A program made the translations under genes and the position numbers. This document shows, piece by piece, positions 34,658-45,501 of a stretch of 64,000 nucleotides of DNA. The notes under the pieces were generated by a model. It did no database searches. It was not told the origin of the DNA and saw only the letters and a list, made by a program, of their open reading frames with translations. Source of the DNA: Lachnospiraceae bacterium (GTDB lineage Bacteria > Bacillota > Clostridia > Lachnospirales > Lachnospiraceae); assembly GCA_017456585.1 (NCBI GenBank), contig JAFTJD010000051.1, forward strand, positions 1 through 64,000, written 5' to 3'. How positions within the stretch are numbered: position 1 is the first letter of the stretch; each line of letters opens with the position of its first letter.

Positions 34658-36664
34658 GTGCAGGACGTTCAGGAACGTTTTATATTACACTCAGAATATA
34701 AGCCTACCGGTGACCAACCGCAGGCTATAGAAGCTCTGGTTAAAGGTTTTGAGGAAGGTAATCAGTTTCAGACCTTGCTTGGTGTTACGGGCTCGGGAAA
34801 GACATTTACGATGGCGAATGTTATTGAGAGACTTAATAAGCCGACTTTGGTTATAGCGCATAATAAGACTCTGGCAGCACAGCTTTATAGTGAGTTTAAG
34901 GAGTTTTTTCCGGAGAATGCTGTGGAATATTTTGTGTCATATTACGACTACTATCAACCTGAGGCATATGTTCCCTCGAGTGATACTTATATTGAGAAAG
35001 ATTCTTCTATTAATGACGAGATAGATAAGCTTAGACATTCGGCTACGGCTGCACTTGCAGAACGCAAGGATGTTATTGTAGTTGCCAGCGTGTCGTGTAT
35101 ATATGGTATAGGTAGCCCTGAATATTATAAGAGCATGACCCTGTCGTTGAGACCCGGAATGATACGAGATCGCAATGAGATTATGATTAAACTTATTGAG
35201 ATGCAATATGAACGTAATGATATGGATTTTAAGAGAGGTTCATTCAGGGCTCACGGAGATGTGCTTGAGATATATATGGCATCTGCTACAGATACAGCGG
35301 TGCGTGTGGAGTTTTTTGGAGATGAGATAGACAGGATTACAGAGATAGATGTGCTTACCGGTACGGCGAAATGCATTCTTGAGCACGCACATATCTACCC
35401 GGCTTCACATTATGTTGTTGAGCCGGATATGCTGGAGAAATCACTCAAGGCTATATCTGAGGAGCTGGAGGAGCGAGTTGAATACTTCAAGTCGGAAGAT
35501 AAGCTTCTTGAGGCGCAGAGAATATCTGAGAGAACGAATTACGATATAGAGATGCTTAGAGAGACGGGTTTTTGCTCCGGAGTTGAGAATTATTCGAGAC
35601 ATCTTACGGGCTTGGCACCGGGAGAAGCACCTAACTGTCTTATAGACTTTTTTCCGGAAGAGTTTCTTATAATCGTAGATGAGTCGCATATCACTATTCC
35701 GCAGGTAAGAGGAATGTATGCGGGCGACCGCTCGCGTAAGACGACGCTTGTGGATTATGGATTCAGGCTCCCGTCTGCACTGGATAACAGACCGTTGAAT
35801 TTTGGCGAGTTCGAAAGTAAGATAGACCAGATGCTGTTTGTGTCTGCTACACCATCCGTTTACGAGGATGAGCATGAGATGTTTAGAACTGAGCAGATTA
35901 TAAGACCTACGGGGCTTTTGGACCCGTTGGTTGATGTAAGACCTGTAGAGGGACAGATTGATGACCTTATAGCAGAGATATTTAAGGAGACAGCTAAGAA
36001 GAATAAGGTGCTTGTGACAACTCTTACTAAGAGGATGGCAGAAGACCTTACAGATTATATGAAAGAGTTGGGGATAAGGGTAAAATATCTCCATTCCGAT
36101 ATAGATACGCTTGAACGATCTGAGATAATCAGGGATATGCGTATGGATATGTTTGATGTTCTGGTAGGCATTAATCTTCTTAGAGAGGGACTTGATATTC
36201 CGGAGATATCGCTTGTTGCGATTCTTGATGCGGATAAGGAAGGCTTCCTGCGATCAGAGACTTCGTTGGTCCAGACCATAGGCCGAGCCGCCCGTAATTC
36301 TGAGGGACATGTTATAATGTATGCGGATAATATGACAGATTCCATGAAGAGTGCCATATCTGAAACAGAACGAAGACGTAAGATACAGACGGAATATAAT
36401 GAGGCGCATGGAATTACGCCTACGACCATTAAGAAGGCGGTAAGAGATCTTATTAGTATAAGTAAGGCTGTGGATACACCTAAGGATGATGATAAAGAAC
36501 TTGAATCGATGTCTCTTAAAGAGCTCGAGCGCCTTACTAAGGAGCTTACAAAGAAGATGCATCAGGCTGCCGCAGAGCTTAATTTCGAAGAAGCGGCCAG
36601 ACTTAGGGATAAGATGATTGAGGTTAAGAAGATGATATATGAGTCAACCGGTGAGGATAAATAA
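34658..36664 (+). CDS. uvrB: Excinuclease ABC subunit B
   Basis: The damage-verifying helicase-like subunit of nucleotide excision repair, 668 residues from GTG 34658. Walker [11 protein letters not shown], the beta-hairpin region [16 protein letters not shown] in [12 protein letters not shown], the SF2 motif [14 protein letters not shown], and a C-terminal UVR motif ([13 protein letters not shown]) that binds UvrC or UvrA are all present. GGAGG lies eight bases before this GTG; GTG 34655 is possible. A longer frame from 34589 begins inside the LexA box and is rejected. uvrA follows 113 bases later. Confidence 0.95.
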   Translation: MQDVQERFILHSEYKPTGDQPQAIEALVKGFEEGNQFQTLLGVTGSGKTFTMANVIERLNKPTLVIAHNKTLAAQLYSEFKEFFPENAVEYFVSYYDYYQPEAYVPSSDTYIEKDSSINDEIDKLRHSATAALAERKDVIVVASVSCIYGIGSPEYYKSMTLSLRPGMIRDRNEIMIKLIEMQYERNDMDFKRGSFRAHGDVLEIYMASATDTAVRVEFFGDEIDRITEIDVLTGTAKCILEHAHIYPASHYVVEPDMLEKSLKAISEELEERVEYFKSEDKLLEAQRISERTNYDIEMLRETGFCSGVENYSRHLTGLAPGEAPNCLIDFFPEEFLIIVDESHITIPQVRGMYAGDRSRKTTLVDYGFRLPSALDNRPLNFGEFESKIDQMLFVSATPSVYEDEHEMFRTEQIIRPTGLLDPLVDVRPVEGQIDDLIAEIFKETAKKNKVLVTTLTKRMAEDLTDYMKELGIRVKYLHSDIDTLERSEIIRDMRMDMFDVLVGINLLREGLDIPEISLVAILDADKEGFLRSETSLVQTIGRAARNSEGHVIMYADNMTDSMKSAISETERRRKIQTEYNEAHGITPTTIKKAVRDLISISKAVDTPKDDDKELESMSLKELERLTKELTKKMHQAAAELNFEEAARLRDKMIEVKKMIYESTGEDK

Positions 36665-36777
36665 GCTTGGGGCAATTTACATTGCAGTATGATAAAGAAC
36701 TGTATCACAGGATGTGATAGTGTGAGCTGAAACTATATGCCGGATGACACTTTAGAATGATTGAAAGAGAGAATGTT

Positions 36778-39603
36778 ATGGAGAAGAATAAACAGTATAT
36801 CAGGATAAGAGGCGCATGTGAGCATAATCTTAAGAATATTGATATTGATATACCGAGAGATGAATTTGTAGTTCTTACCGGACTTAGTGGTTCGGGTAAA
36901 TCTTCACTTGCTTTTGATACGATTTATGCAGAGGGACAGAGAAGATATATGGAATCTTTGTCTTCTTATGCCAGACAGTTTTTGGGACAGATGGAGAAAC
37001 CACTTGTGGAGAGTATAGAAGGTCTTTCACCTGCTATTTCTATTGATCAGAAGTCGACTAACCGTAACCCGCGTTCGACGGTTGGTACGGTTACGGAGAT
37101 ATATGACTATCTTAGATTGTTGTACGCAAGAATAGGTGTGGTACATTGCCCTAAGTGCGGCAAGGAGATTAAGAAGCAGTCTGTAGATCAGATGGTGGAT
37201 CAGATTATGGAACTTCCTGAACGAAGCAGGATACAGATTATGGCACCGGTTGTAAGAGGGCGCAAGGGTGAGCATGTTAAGCTTCTTGACAGTGCTAAGA
37301 AGAGTGGATATGTGCGTGTGCGTATAGATGGGAATATCTATGAGCTTAGCGAAGAGATTAAGCTTGAGAAGAACATTAAGCATAATATTGAGATTATAAT
37401 AGACAGACTTATTGTTAAAGAAGGAATAGAAGGACGACTTACAGAGTCCTTGGAGAATGCTCTTTCTTTGGCGGAAGGCTTGGCGGTTGTTGATGTTGTT
37501 GACGGTGAACAGATTAATTTTAGTCAGAGTTTTGCCTGTCCTGATTGTGAGATTAGCATAGAAGAGGTTGAACCAAGAAGCTTTTCTTTTAATAATCCGT
37601 TTGGTGCGTGTCCGGTCTGCTTCGGACTTGGTTATAAGATGGAATTTGCTCCTGAGTTATTGATACCGGATAGAAGTCTTAGCATTTCTGAAGGGGCTAT
37701 TTCGTGTATGGGATGGCAGTCATGTACTGATAAGGGCAGTTTTACGGGCGCAATTCTTACCGCATTATCAAAGGAATATGGATTTTCATTGGATACTCCG
37801 TTTCGAGATTTGCCGGTACACGTTCAGGATATGCTTATATATGGTGTTGGCTCCAGACCTGTTAAGGTGTATTATAAAGGGCAACGTGGAGAAGGCATAT
37901 ACGATATTGAATTCGAAGGCCTTATTAAGAATATGGAACGCAGATATCGTGAGACGGCATCAGAGCTTATGAAGGCTGAATATGAGGCCTATATGAATAT
38001 AACTCCTTGTAAGGAATGCGGAGGCAGAAGGCTTAAGAAGAGTTCTTTGGCAGTAACTGTTTCGGATTATAATATTCATGAGATGACCTCTTTGTCCATT
38101 GGTGAGCTTAGGACTTTTATGGATGGAGAAATGAAGCTTACCGATAGACAGAAGCTTATAGGTGAACAGATTCTTAAAGAGATTAAAGCCAGGGTTGGTT
38201 TTCTTGCGGATGTCGGTCTTAATTATCTTACGTTGGCGAGAAGCACGGGAAGCCTTTCGGGAGGAGAAGCACAGAGAATAAGGCTTGCTACTCAGATTGG
38301 TTCCGGACTGGTAGGGGTTGCTTACATTCTCGACGAACCTAGCATTGGTCTGCATCAGAGGGACAATGATAAGCTTCTTAAGACGCTATTTCATCTTAGA
38401 GACCTTGGTAATACCCTTATAGTTGTAGAACATGACGAAGATACTATGCTTGCAGCAGACCATATAGTGGATATAGGACCCGGTGCGGGAGAGCATGGAG
38501 GAGAAGTTATAGCACAGGGTACGGCACAGGAGATTATGGCTTGTGAGAAGTCAATTACCGGTGCATATCTTAGTAAACGACTTATGGTGCCGGTACCTAA
38601 GACAAGGCGTGAACCACAGGGGTGGATTAAGGTTAAGGGTGCGAGACAGAATAATCTTAAGAATATCGATGTGGATATACCGGTTGGAGTATTTACTTGT
38701 GTGACAGGAGTATCTGGTTCAGGAAAGAGCTCGCTTGTTAATGAGATTCTTTATAAGAGACTGGCGAGAGAGCTTAACAGAGCAAGAATTATCCCCGGAG
38801 AGCACGATTCTATCGAGGGAATCGAGCAGCTTGATAAGGTTATAGATATTGACCAATCACCTATCGGAAGGACACCTCGTTCTAATCCTGCCACTTATAC
38901 AGGAGTCTTTGATATGATAAGAGATTTGTTTGCAGAGACTCAGGACGCTAAGGTGAGAGGGTATAAGAAGGGACGCTTTAGCTTTAATGTTAAAGGTGGT
39001 CGCTGCGAAGCCTGCTCCGGCGATGGAATTATTAAGATTGAGATGCATTTCCTTTCAGATGTATATGTTCCTTGTGAAGTATGCGGCGGAAAGAGATATA
39101 ACCGTGAGACGCTTGAAGTGAAATATAAAGGTAAGAGTATATATGATGTACTTGATATGACAGTTGAAGAGGCTTTGAAGTTCTTTGAGAATGTTCCGAA
39201 CATCAGAAGAAAGATAGAGACCTTGTATGATGTTGGACTTTCGTATATTCGATTAGGACAACCTTCGACAACTTTGTCCGGTGGTGAAGCACAGCGTATT
39301 AAGCTTGCGACAGAGCTAAGCCGTAGAAGTACAGGAAAGACTATATATATCCTTGACGAACCTACGACAGGTCTTCATTTTGCAGATGTGCATAAGCTTG
39401 TTGAGATATTACAACGACTTGCGGATGGCGGAAATACAGTTGTTGTTATAGAACATAATCTGGATGTGATAAAGACTGCTGATTATATAATAGATATAGG
39501 CCCAGAAGGCGGTAGTGGCGGTGGAACTGTTGTAGCTAAAGGCACACCTGAAGATATTGTTAGGTGTGAAAAGTCATATACAGGCAAATATCTGAAACTT
39601 TAG
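36778..39603 (+). CDS. uvrA: Excinuclease ABC subunit A
   Basis: The damage-recognition ATPase of excision repair, 941 residues with two ABC modules. Module I has [10 protein letters not shown] and [16 protein letters not shown]; module II has [10 protein letters not shown] and [16 protein letters not shown]. Zinc modules are seen as CPDC/CPVC (near 253-285) and CEAC/CEVC (near 740-770). ATG 36778 is preferred to ATG 36757 because it matches family starts ([19 protein letters not shown]) and follows GAGAG. Probably cotranscribed with uvrB. It ends before a strong bidirectional terminator. Confidence 0.95.
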   Translation: MEKNKQYIRIRGACEHNLKNIDIDIPRDEFVVLTGLSGSGKSSLAFDTIYAEGQRRYMESLSSYARQFLGQMEKPLVESIEGLSPAISIDQKSTNRNPRSTVGTVTEIYDYLRLLYARIGVVHCPKCGKEIKKQSVDQMVDQIMELPERSRIQIMAPVVRGRKGEHVKLLDSAKKSGYVRVRIDGNIYELSEEIKLEKNIKHNIEIIIDRLIVKEGIEGRLTESLENALSLAEGLAVVDVVDGEQINFSQSFACPDCEISIEEVEPRSFSFNNPFGACPVCFGLGYKMEFAPELLIPDRSLSISEGAISCMGWQSCTDKGSFTGAILTALSKEYGFSLDTPFRDLPVHVQDMLIYGVGSRPVKVYYKGQRGEGIYDIEFEGLIKNMERRYRETASELMKAEYEAYMNITPCKECGGRRLKKSSLAVTVSDYNIHEMTSLSIGELRTFMDGEMKLTDRQKLIGEQILKEIKARVGFLADVGLNYLTLARSTGSLSGGEAQRIRLATQIGSGLVGVAYILDEPSIGLHQRDNDKLLKTLFHLRDLGNTLIVVEHDEDTMLAADHIVDIGPGAGEHGGEVIAQGTAQEIMACEKSITGAYLSKRLMVPVPKTRREPQGWIKVKGARQNNLKNIDVDIPVGVFTCVTGVSGSGKSSLVNEILYKRLARELNRARIIPGEHDSIEGIEQLDKVIDIDQSPIGRTPRSNPATYTGVFDMIRDLFAETQDAKVRGYKKGRFSFNVKGGRCEACSGDGIIKIEMHFLSDVYVPCEVCGGKRYNRETLEVKYKGKSIYDVLDMTVEEALKFFENVPNIRRKIETLYDVGLSYIRLGQPSTTLSGGEAQRIKLATELSRRSTGKTIYILDEPTTGLHFADVHKLVEILQRLADGGNTVVVIEHNLDVIKTADYIIDIGPEGGSGGGTVVAKGTPEDIVRCEKSYTGKYLKL

Positions 39604-39627
39604 TAGATAATATTGTTTGATAAATAG

Positions 39628-39691
39628 AAGAACCGTTATAAATCATAATGTGAAGTATAGAAGTTTCACACTATGAGTTATAACGGTTCTT
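39628..39691. terminator. Long bidirectional terminator between uvrA and the AraC gene
   Basis: AAGAACCGTTATAA (39628-39641) pairs perfectly with TTATAACGGTTCTT (39678-39691). The inner arms TCATAATGTGAA and TTTCACACTATGA extend the stem to about 26 bp with one mismatch. T-runs follow on both strands. Confidence 0.85.
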
Positions 39692-39709
39692 TTCTATGTG
39701 GTTTATAGG

Positions 39710-41905
39710 CTAATTATCGTTAAGATGCTCCTTGCGGTATGCAGCAGGAGTTGTATTGTAGTGCTCTTTGAATTTTCGCGAAAAGTATGCAGGTGTATTA
39801 TAACCAAGGTTTCTGGCTATATCGCTTATCGGCATATCCTTCTCGTTAGCCAGTAACCAGGCGGCTTTTTGCAATTTCTTATCTGCTACATAGTCCGAGA
39901 AGTTAATTCCTGTATGCTCTTTGAACACTCGGCTTAAATGGGCGGCACTTATGTTGAAGTATTCGGCGGTCATGCTAAGAGATATAATTAATATATTTTC
40001 GTCGATATATTCAGTTATTTGGTCAATGTAGCGTTTACTTGGGGCGTTATCGTGTGCATTTTTGAGTTCCTCTATATGAGATGCAAGTAAAGCAATTTCT
40101 TCACATAGAAATGTGCTGCATTCGTCGATGGAATCGAACTGACCGATAATATCTGAAAGAGGCATATCCTTGTAGCGATAATCCTTCTGGTTAGCTTTGC
40201 AATATGAATGTATAACCGCAAAAATAGTAAGATAATGATCCTTTATACGTATATAAGAAAAACCACGCTGACGCATTATATTCGGTAATGTGCGAATATA
40301 TTGTTGGAGGTCATCGAAAAGCTCGTTGTTAAGGAAATCCTGTAATTTGTTTGTCAAACCTGAATCTATCAATGCATTATTAGTTTCTAACTGTTCCAAC
40401 GTGTCCTGTGTAAGGAGATTGTTGTATTTGTATATATATGAATATTTCTGTCCGCTGATAATTATGTTGTAATTACGGGAAATATCATCAAGCGATACTG
40501 CGGGTATAGTACAGAAAACATTGAATTTGCAATCGTATACCCCGCTTAGATGTTCAAGGATATTTAGTGCAAGATTCTCGGGCATAAAGTTGTTGGAATT
40601 GATAATACAAGTGAGCTGATTGTTGGGATAAGGCATTAATGTATAGAAAATATCAGCAGTATTATCTAAGTGCATTTTAAGTGACTCTGTGATGCCTTCC
40701 GCAAAATCGTGTCTTTGATCCAATGGCATTTTCAAGATAGTCAAAGGCTCAGGTTCCACAACTATACATGAGGTATATTTGTAAAGTGTATTTGATTTTA
40801 TGATATGATGCAAGGCTTCATCAAGAGTGTTAAAGCCGGAGATACCATATAATAAGTCATAAGTATTCTTGAAAAGATAGCTTTCGTCGCTATTGTGTGT
40901 TTTTTCGGTTGTTGACTTAGAATGACTACGTTTTATGTGTGTAATTATAAAAAACAGAACGGCAGTAGCTATTACTGCGATACAGCATAACCAGTACATT
41001 ATTGTTGATGGATTATCCAGATCGAGTAATAGGTCTTTGGTTGAAGAAACCGGTTCATAGTAGAGATAAGTCAGGTCGCTTTCGTTCGATTTGGATATAT
41101 AAAAAGCATATTCGGTAGAAAATAATGTCTGATAAAGCTGGTTAGAGTTGCTTGCGGCGGACTCACTGATAATGTTCAGTATAGCTTCGTTAGAAAGAAT
41201 GTTTTTGCCGCTTGCGTATATTATGTTATCACCATCAATAATCAATGTAGTTCCGTTGCTTTGCATCTCGAGTGAATCTACATGAAAGAAAGTATCTTCA
41301 TCAAGCCATATTGCAAAAAATCCCGCATAAGAATCCTGATAAATATCGATCTGTCTGTGGACAGGATAAAAGTAATAAAGACGTGAATTCTCAGTAAGAT
41401 AGAACATGGGGATTGATTGTGACGGAAGCGAAATCAGTTCGTGTAAGTCTGCATAATTGCTGTTGTTGCTTTGAAGATATACTTCGTTTAGGCTGTATCC
41501 CGCGCGGGCAGCAGATACGAAGGAATCGTCGTATGTTCTATATAAGATTACATCATTAAACATTGTTTCAATTAATAGATGATTGAAAAGATCAAGACGT
41601 ATATCATAAGGAGTAATAGAATCAGATGTAGGGTCTTCGAAAAAAGCTGCAGGTTTATTTAGTAATGAAACTGAACGTGACAAAGCACCATGAGAATAAT
41701 CATGGAGCTCTATGTCGATCTTTCTGTCGGTAATCTGTGAGTAATTATTGATAAAACTTGTACGGTCGTTGGAAATTTCCTCTTGTGAAGTGTGATAAAA
41801 GCATAGTGTGATAGCAGATAAAATAGCAAATGTGACAAAAAAGCAGACCAATAAGTTGAGTATGCCTGTTGTGCGTTTTGGTAAATTTGTATAATTTGGC
41901 TTCAT
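39710..41905 (-). CDS. Membrane-anchored AraC-family regulator with extracellular sensor domain
   Basis: A 731-residue one-component regulator. Helix 1 (about 14-36), an extracellular Cache-like sensor (about 40-300) and helix 2 (about 303-325, IMYWLCCIAVIATAVLFFII) are followed by a cytosolic middle region and a C-terminal AraC DNA-binding domain with both helix-turn-helix units (LSMTAEYFNISAAHLSRVF and ISDIARNLGYNTPAYFSRKF). Regulators of this build usually control an adjacent glycan importer. It is divergent from the large sugar-transport operon, 277 bases away. AAGGAG lies just before ATG 41905. Confidence 0.87.
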   Translation of the reverse strand: MKPNYTNLPKRTTGILNLLVCFFVTFAILSAITLCFYHTSQEEISNDRTSFINNYSQITDRKIDIELHDYSHGALSRSVSLLNKPAAFFEDPTSDSITPYDIRLDLFNHLLIETMFNDVILYRTYDDSFVSAARAGYSLNEVYLQSNNSNYADLHELISLPSQSIPMFYLTENSRLYYFYPVHRQIDIYQDSYAGFFAIWLDEDTFFHVDSLEMQSNGTTLIIDGDNIIYASGKNILSNEAILNIISESAASNSNQLYQTLFSTEYAFYISKSNESDLTYLYYEPVSSTKDLLLDLDNPSTIMYWLCCIAVIATAVLFFIITHIKRSHSKSTTEKTHNSDESYLFKNTYDLLYGISGFNTLDEALHHIIKSNTLYKYTSCIVVEPEPLTILKMPLDQRHDFAEGITESLKMHLDNTADIFYTLMPYPNNQLTCIINSNNFMPENLALNILEHLSGVYDCKFNVFCTIPAVSLDDISRNYNIIISGQKYSYIYKYNNLLTQDTLEQLETNNALIDSGLTNKLQDFLNNELFDDLQQYIRTLPNIMRQRGFSYIRIKDHYLTIFAVIHSYCKANQKDYRYKDMPLSDIIGQFDSIDECSTFLCEEIALLASHIEELKNAHDNAPSKRYIDQITEYIDENILIISLSMTAEYFNISAAHLSRVFKEHTGINFSDYVADKKLQKAAWLLANEKDMPISDIARNLGYNTPAYFSRKFKEHYNTTPAAYRKEHLNDN

Positions 41906-41949
41906 GTTAACTCCTTGAAAAAACGAGAAAATAAAATTTGTATTAAATC

Positions 41950-42061
41950 AAAAAAATGATAGTCATATCAAAAAAGTGATAATTCAAAAAATGGTAATTC
42001 ATGATAAAAAAGTCGAAAAATGACAAAAATATCAAAAAAGTAACATCTATATCAAAAAAAA
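41950..42061. promoter_or_regulatory. Helically phased A-tracts in the divergent promoter region
   Basis: Eight A-tracts of five to eight A start at 41950, 41970, 41986, 42006, 42016, 42025, 42034 and 42054. Most intervals are near one or two helical turns, so the DNA should be strongly bent. Several tracts are framed by TATCA...TGATA half-sites (for example 41966-41980), which may be binding sites. Confidence 0.65.
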
Positions 42062-42099
42062 GTGGTTGAAACTTTGTTTCTATTATGATAAATTCTATA

Positions 42100-42126
42100 T
42101 TGACATTTTTACTAAAAAAAGTCAAG
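42100..42126. promoter_or_regulatory. Palindrome containing a consensus -35 box
   Basis: TTGACATTTTT (42100-42110) and AAAAAAGTCAA (42115-42125) form a near-perfect inverted repeat. The left arm is a consensus -35 element for the plus-strand operon, but no good -10 box is found at normal spacing, so activator dependence is plausible. The right arm reads TTGACT on the minus strand. Confidence 0.45.
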
Positions 42127-42182
42127 TAAATCTTATGCGAATTGTTTAATAATGCATGGAAACAAGGAGGGTGCAGCGAGAA

Positions 42183-45100
42183 ATGAGTATTAAGACGCAC
42201 AAACGTGGCAAAGTGAAGTCAATTATATCTGTCTTTTTGGCATTCACGATGCTCGGAAGTTTCGCTCTCACGTCATTTGCTTCAGGTGAGGTTCTTACCA
42301 CCACAAGCGCGCCGGTGACTAATGAGACCGAAGAAACAACAACAGATTCGGGAAAAGGAGGATTACCTCTCAATGAGAAGTATACATCTGATTACGGTAC
42401 TGTAATCGAGGGTGATTACTTGGATTTGGAATCAATTCCCAATTATTCAACTGTTCTCAAAGAATATGAGAATGTTAATGATGCAACAGAAGAGATTAAT
42501 GTTACATTAACAAGCGCGAAGACAGTTTATACCTATATACAATGTGATTCGTGCGGACATAAGTTTGGAGCAGGTAGAGAGAGTAAGAATGCTTTAGGAT
42601 TCTATACTTGTCCTGAGTGTGGAAGCTCATGTACAGACGATGACGTTCATACAAAGAATCAGAAAGTTGCTTTAGAAGACTATGAAGGCAAGAAGGCATT
42701 CGTATGGACAGCTGATTATGATTACATTGAGTTTCAGGTTTATTCAAAGCAGGATGCTATCTATCAGATTGAGATGGACTACTTCCTTGCATCAGGTAAT
42801 TCAAGTAACGGACAGAGAGAATTGTATATCGATGGTACATATCCATATGTAGAAGCCGGAGATTTGACATTCTATCGTTACTTTAAAGATTCAAGTGAAC
42901 CTGTTATTAACAGTATCGGTGATGAAACAAGACCTTCACAGGAAGTTATTCCGGGTTGGAGAACACAGAAATTCATCGACGGAGCAGGTTTGGCTGTGGA
43001 GCCTTTGAGAGTATATCTTACAAAGGGTATCCATACAATCAAGTTAGTATACAATAAGACAGACATGGCGATTGCCGGAATCAGATTTGTTGCTCCGGAT
43101 GCCGTTCCTACATATAATGAAGTATATGCTCAGTACATGGCTAACGGATACAAAGATGTAGCTGTTAAGACTTTAGAATTCCAGGCTGAGACAGAGACAA
43201 TCGAGAAGAACGATCCTACACTTCGTCGTGAAACAAGTACTAACCCTACTGTAAGACCTAGAGCTCTTGCTTGTCGTCTTCTTAATATTATGGGTGGCTC
43301 ACGTTGGAGATATGGTAATCAGGCTATCACATGGGAATTTGAAGTTGCTGAGAGCGGTCTTTACAAGATTGGCGTACGTTATATGCAGAACTGGAACGAT
43401 GGTTTGTCAGCATATAGACAGATTGCAATTGACGGAGAAGTTCCTTATCAGGAGTTCTGGGAGTATGAATTCCCTTATACAGGTTCTTCATTTACACTTG
43501 AGACACTTTCAGATGCTAAGGGTAATCCTTATGTTGTTTATCTTGAAGAAGGTAAGCATACGATGACAATGACAGTTAAGTTCGGAGCATTGGCAGATAT
43601 CGTTGAGTCTCTTGAGCAGGATATATCTACACTTTCAGATGTAGTTCTTAATATTACACTTGTAGCAGGTAGTGATCCTGACCCTAACTATGACTATCGT
43701 TTCTTTAAGACAATTCCTAACTTAAAGAATCAACTTCAGTCATTAGTTGACAGTATGCAGTGGAAATATGATTATCTTGTTGCAACAAGTGACAAGACTC
43801 CTGCTATAGCTAACCAATTCCTTTCTATTAAGGAGCAGCTTCAGGAACTCTTAGACGATCCGTTCATTATTGCTAAGCGTTTTAATGATTTGGGTACAGC
43901 ACAGGAGAACTTAAGTAATTATTACCAGACATTACAGGAAGGTAGAATGGCTATCGATTACTTCTACGTAGGACCTAAGACAGAAGAGTGGGAGAATGAG
44001 AAGTCAAATATTTTCCAAAGTATGTACACTATGTGGTGTGACTTTACAGCTTCATTCACTAAAGACTATGATAATGTCGGCGGTGTAATGGATGATGACG
44101 TTGTAATCAACGAGACAATCACTGTATGGGTAGCGAGAGGTACTGAGTGGGCAGAGCTTATCAAGGAACTTGCAGATGAAAGCTTTACACCATATACAGG
44201 TATCGCAATCGACGTTAACGTCGTACCTGCTAACCAGTTATCAGCAGGTAGCGTAAATGCGCTCATGCTTGCTATCACATCAAATAAGGCACCGGACGTA
44301 GCTATGGGTGTTGATACATCTTCACCTGGTGAGTTTGCTATCCGTGATGCTGTTTATGATTTATCACAGTTCGAGGGATGGACAATTGAGTCTCCTAGCG
44401 GACGTGGAACTTATGAAGTAAAAGGTTTTGAAGAAATTAAAGACAGATTCGTAGAAGAAATCTTTGACGTATATACATATAATGGTGGAATTTATGCTCT
44501 TCCTGAGACAATGGAAGTTAACGTATTATTCTATAGAAAAGATGTTTTATCATCACTTGGTATCAACGTTCCGGATACAAGACAGGAGTTATATGATTAC
44601 GTAATGCCTGTTCTTTATCAGAATGGTTTGGAATTCTATTTCGCGAGAGACTTTACTCAGATATTATTCCAGCATGGCGGTTCATATTATACCGAAGATG
44701 GTATGTCAACAGCATTTGATACTCCTGAGGCATATACAGCATTCAAAGAGTACACAGAGTTGTTTACACACTATGATGTAGATGAAACAGCTAACTTCTA
44801 CAACCGTTTCAGAGATGGTGTAATGCCAATCGGTGTAGGTTCATTCGCAACTTACTTACAGCTTTGTGTAGCAGCTCCTGAGCTTGCTGGTAAGTGGGGA
44901 ATCGCTTTACTTCCTGGTGTAGAGAAGACAGGAGTAGACGAGAATGGTGAAGAATACACATATGTTGATAGAACAGCAGGTGCACTTGCACAGACTTGTG
45001 ATATCATCTTAAAGCAGAGTGATCAGCCTGAAGCAAGCTGGGCATTCATTGAGTGGTGGACCAGTGAAGAGGTTCAGACACTTTATGCTTCTGAGGTTGA

Positions 45101-45392
45101 GGCACTTCAGGGTGCATCAGCACGTTGGAATACAGCTAACAAAGAGGCTTTCTTAAGTCTTGACTGGGATAAGGACGATATCGAAATTATTCAGCAGAGC
45201 TGGGATTGGGCACAGGAAGTTCCTTTCGTACTCGGTGGACAGTATGTTGCTCGTCACTTAACAAATGCATGGACATCAGTTGTTGTAAGTGGTGGCGATG
45301 TCAGAGAAGCATTGGAAGAGGCAGTTAAGCAGATCAACCGAGAGCTTCGTATGAAGCAGGAAGAATACGGATTTGCCGTACCTGAACAATAA
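42183..45392 (+). CDS. Large multidomain extracellular solute-binding protein
   Basis: A 1069-residue exported protein, about twice the usual size of a sugar-binding protein. A signal peptide (to about residue 35, no lipobox) is followed by a zinc ribbon C121-x2-C124-x18-C143-x2-C146, two beta-sandwich modules like CBM6/CBM35 (about 150-310 and 325-500), a helical linker and a family 1 binding-protein domain (about 630-1020). It is first in an operon with permeases. The extra modules suggest binding of a polymeric glycan before import; the ligand is unknown. ATG 42183 gives a normal signal peptide; GGAGG lies 12 bases upstream. Confidence 0.82.
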   Translation: MSIKTHKRGKVKSIISVFLAFTMLGSFALTSFASGEVLTTTSAPVTNETEETTTDSGKGGLPLNEKYTSDYGTVIEGDYLDLESIPNYSTVLKEYENVNDATEEINVTLTSAKTVYTYIQCDSCGHKFGAGRESKNALGFYTCPECGSSCTDDDVHTKNQKVALEDYEGKKAFVWTADYDYIEFQVYSKQDAIYQIEMDYFLASGNSSNGQRELYIDGTYPYVEAGDLTFYRYFKDSSEPVINSIGDETRPSQEVIPGWRTQKFIDGAGLAVEPLRVYLTKGIHTIKLVYNKTDMAIAGIRFVAPDAVPTYNEVYAQYMANGYKDVAVKTLEFQAETETIEKNDPTLRRETSTNPTVRPRALACRLLNIMGGSRWRYGNQAITWEFEVAESGLYKIGVRYMQNWNDGLSAYRQIAIDGEVPYQEFWEYEFPYTGSSFTLETLSDAKGNPYVVYLEEGKHTMTMTVKFGALADIVESLEQDISTLSDVVLNITLVAGSDPDPNYDYRFFKTIPNLKNQLQSLVDSMQWKYDYLVATSDKTPAIANQFLSIKEQLQELLDDPFIIAKRFNDLGTAQENLSNYYQTLQEGRMAIDYFYVGPKTEEWENEKSNIFQSMYTMWCDFTASFTKDYDNVGGVMDDDVVINETITVWVARGTEWAELIKELADESFTPYTGIAIDVNVVPANQLSAGSVNALMLAITSNKAPDVAMGVDTSSPGEFAIRDAVYDLSQFEGWTIESPSGRGTYEVKGFEEIKDRFVEEIFDVYTYNGGIYALPETMEVNVLFYRKDVLSSLGINVPDTRQELYDYVMPVLYQNGLEFYFARDFTQILFQHGGSYYTEDGMSTAFDTPEAYTAFKEYTELFTHYDVDETANFYNRFRDGVMPIGVGSFATYLQLCVAAPELAGKWGIALLPGVEKTGVDENGEEYTYVDRTAGALAQTCDIILKQSDQPEASWAFIEWWTSEEVQTLYASEVEALQGASARWNTANKEAFLSLDWDKDDIEIIQQSWDWAQEVPFVLGGQYVARHLTNAWTSVVVSGGDVREALEEAVKQINRELRMKQEEYGFAVPEQ

Positions 45393-45402
45393 GAATAGTA
45401 CA

Positions 45403-45430
45403 CGGTGTCGTCGTTTGGGCGACGACACCG
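45403..45430 (+). other. Intercistronic GC-rich hairpin
   Basis: CGGTGTCGTCG (45403-45413) pairs perfectly with CGACGACACCG (45420-45430), loop TTTGGG. No T-tract follows, so it more likely protects the mRNA 3' end of the binding-protein gene or attenuates transcription than terminates it. Confidence 0.65.
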
Positions 45431-45460
45431 GAGAACACTATAAAGTTGAGAATCTTGGGG

Positions 45461-45501
45461 AAAGGAGCGCGTAAGCATTTTTACAGCTTGCGGACAAAAT
45501 T
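45461..45501 (+). other. Distant Shine-Dalgarno bridged by a hairpin
   Basis: AAAGGAG (45461-45467) lies 34 bases before ATG 45502, with no other start codon in frame after the TAA at 45472. CGTAAGC-like 45470-45476 pairs with 45486-45492 (seven pairs, one G-T), which would loop out and leave an effective spacing of about 11 bases. Confidence 0.5.

Noticed and set aside
41943-42200. 85-codon minus-strand frame across the A-tract region
   Set aside because: It encodes mostly Phe/Ile from poly-T reading and lacks a ribosome binding site; it is promoter DNA.
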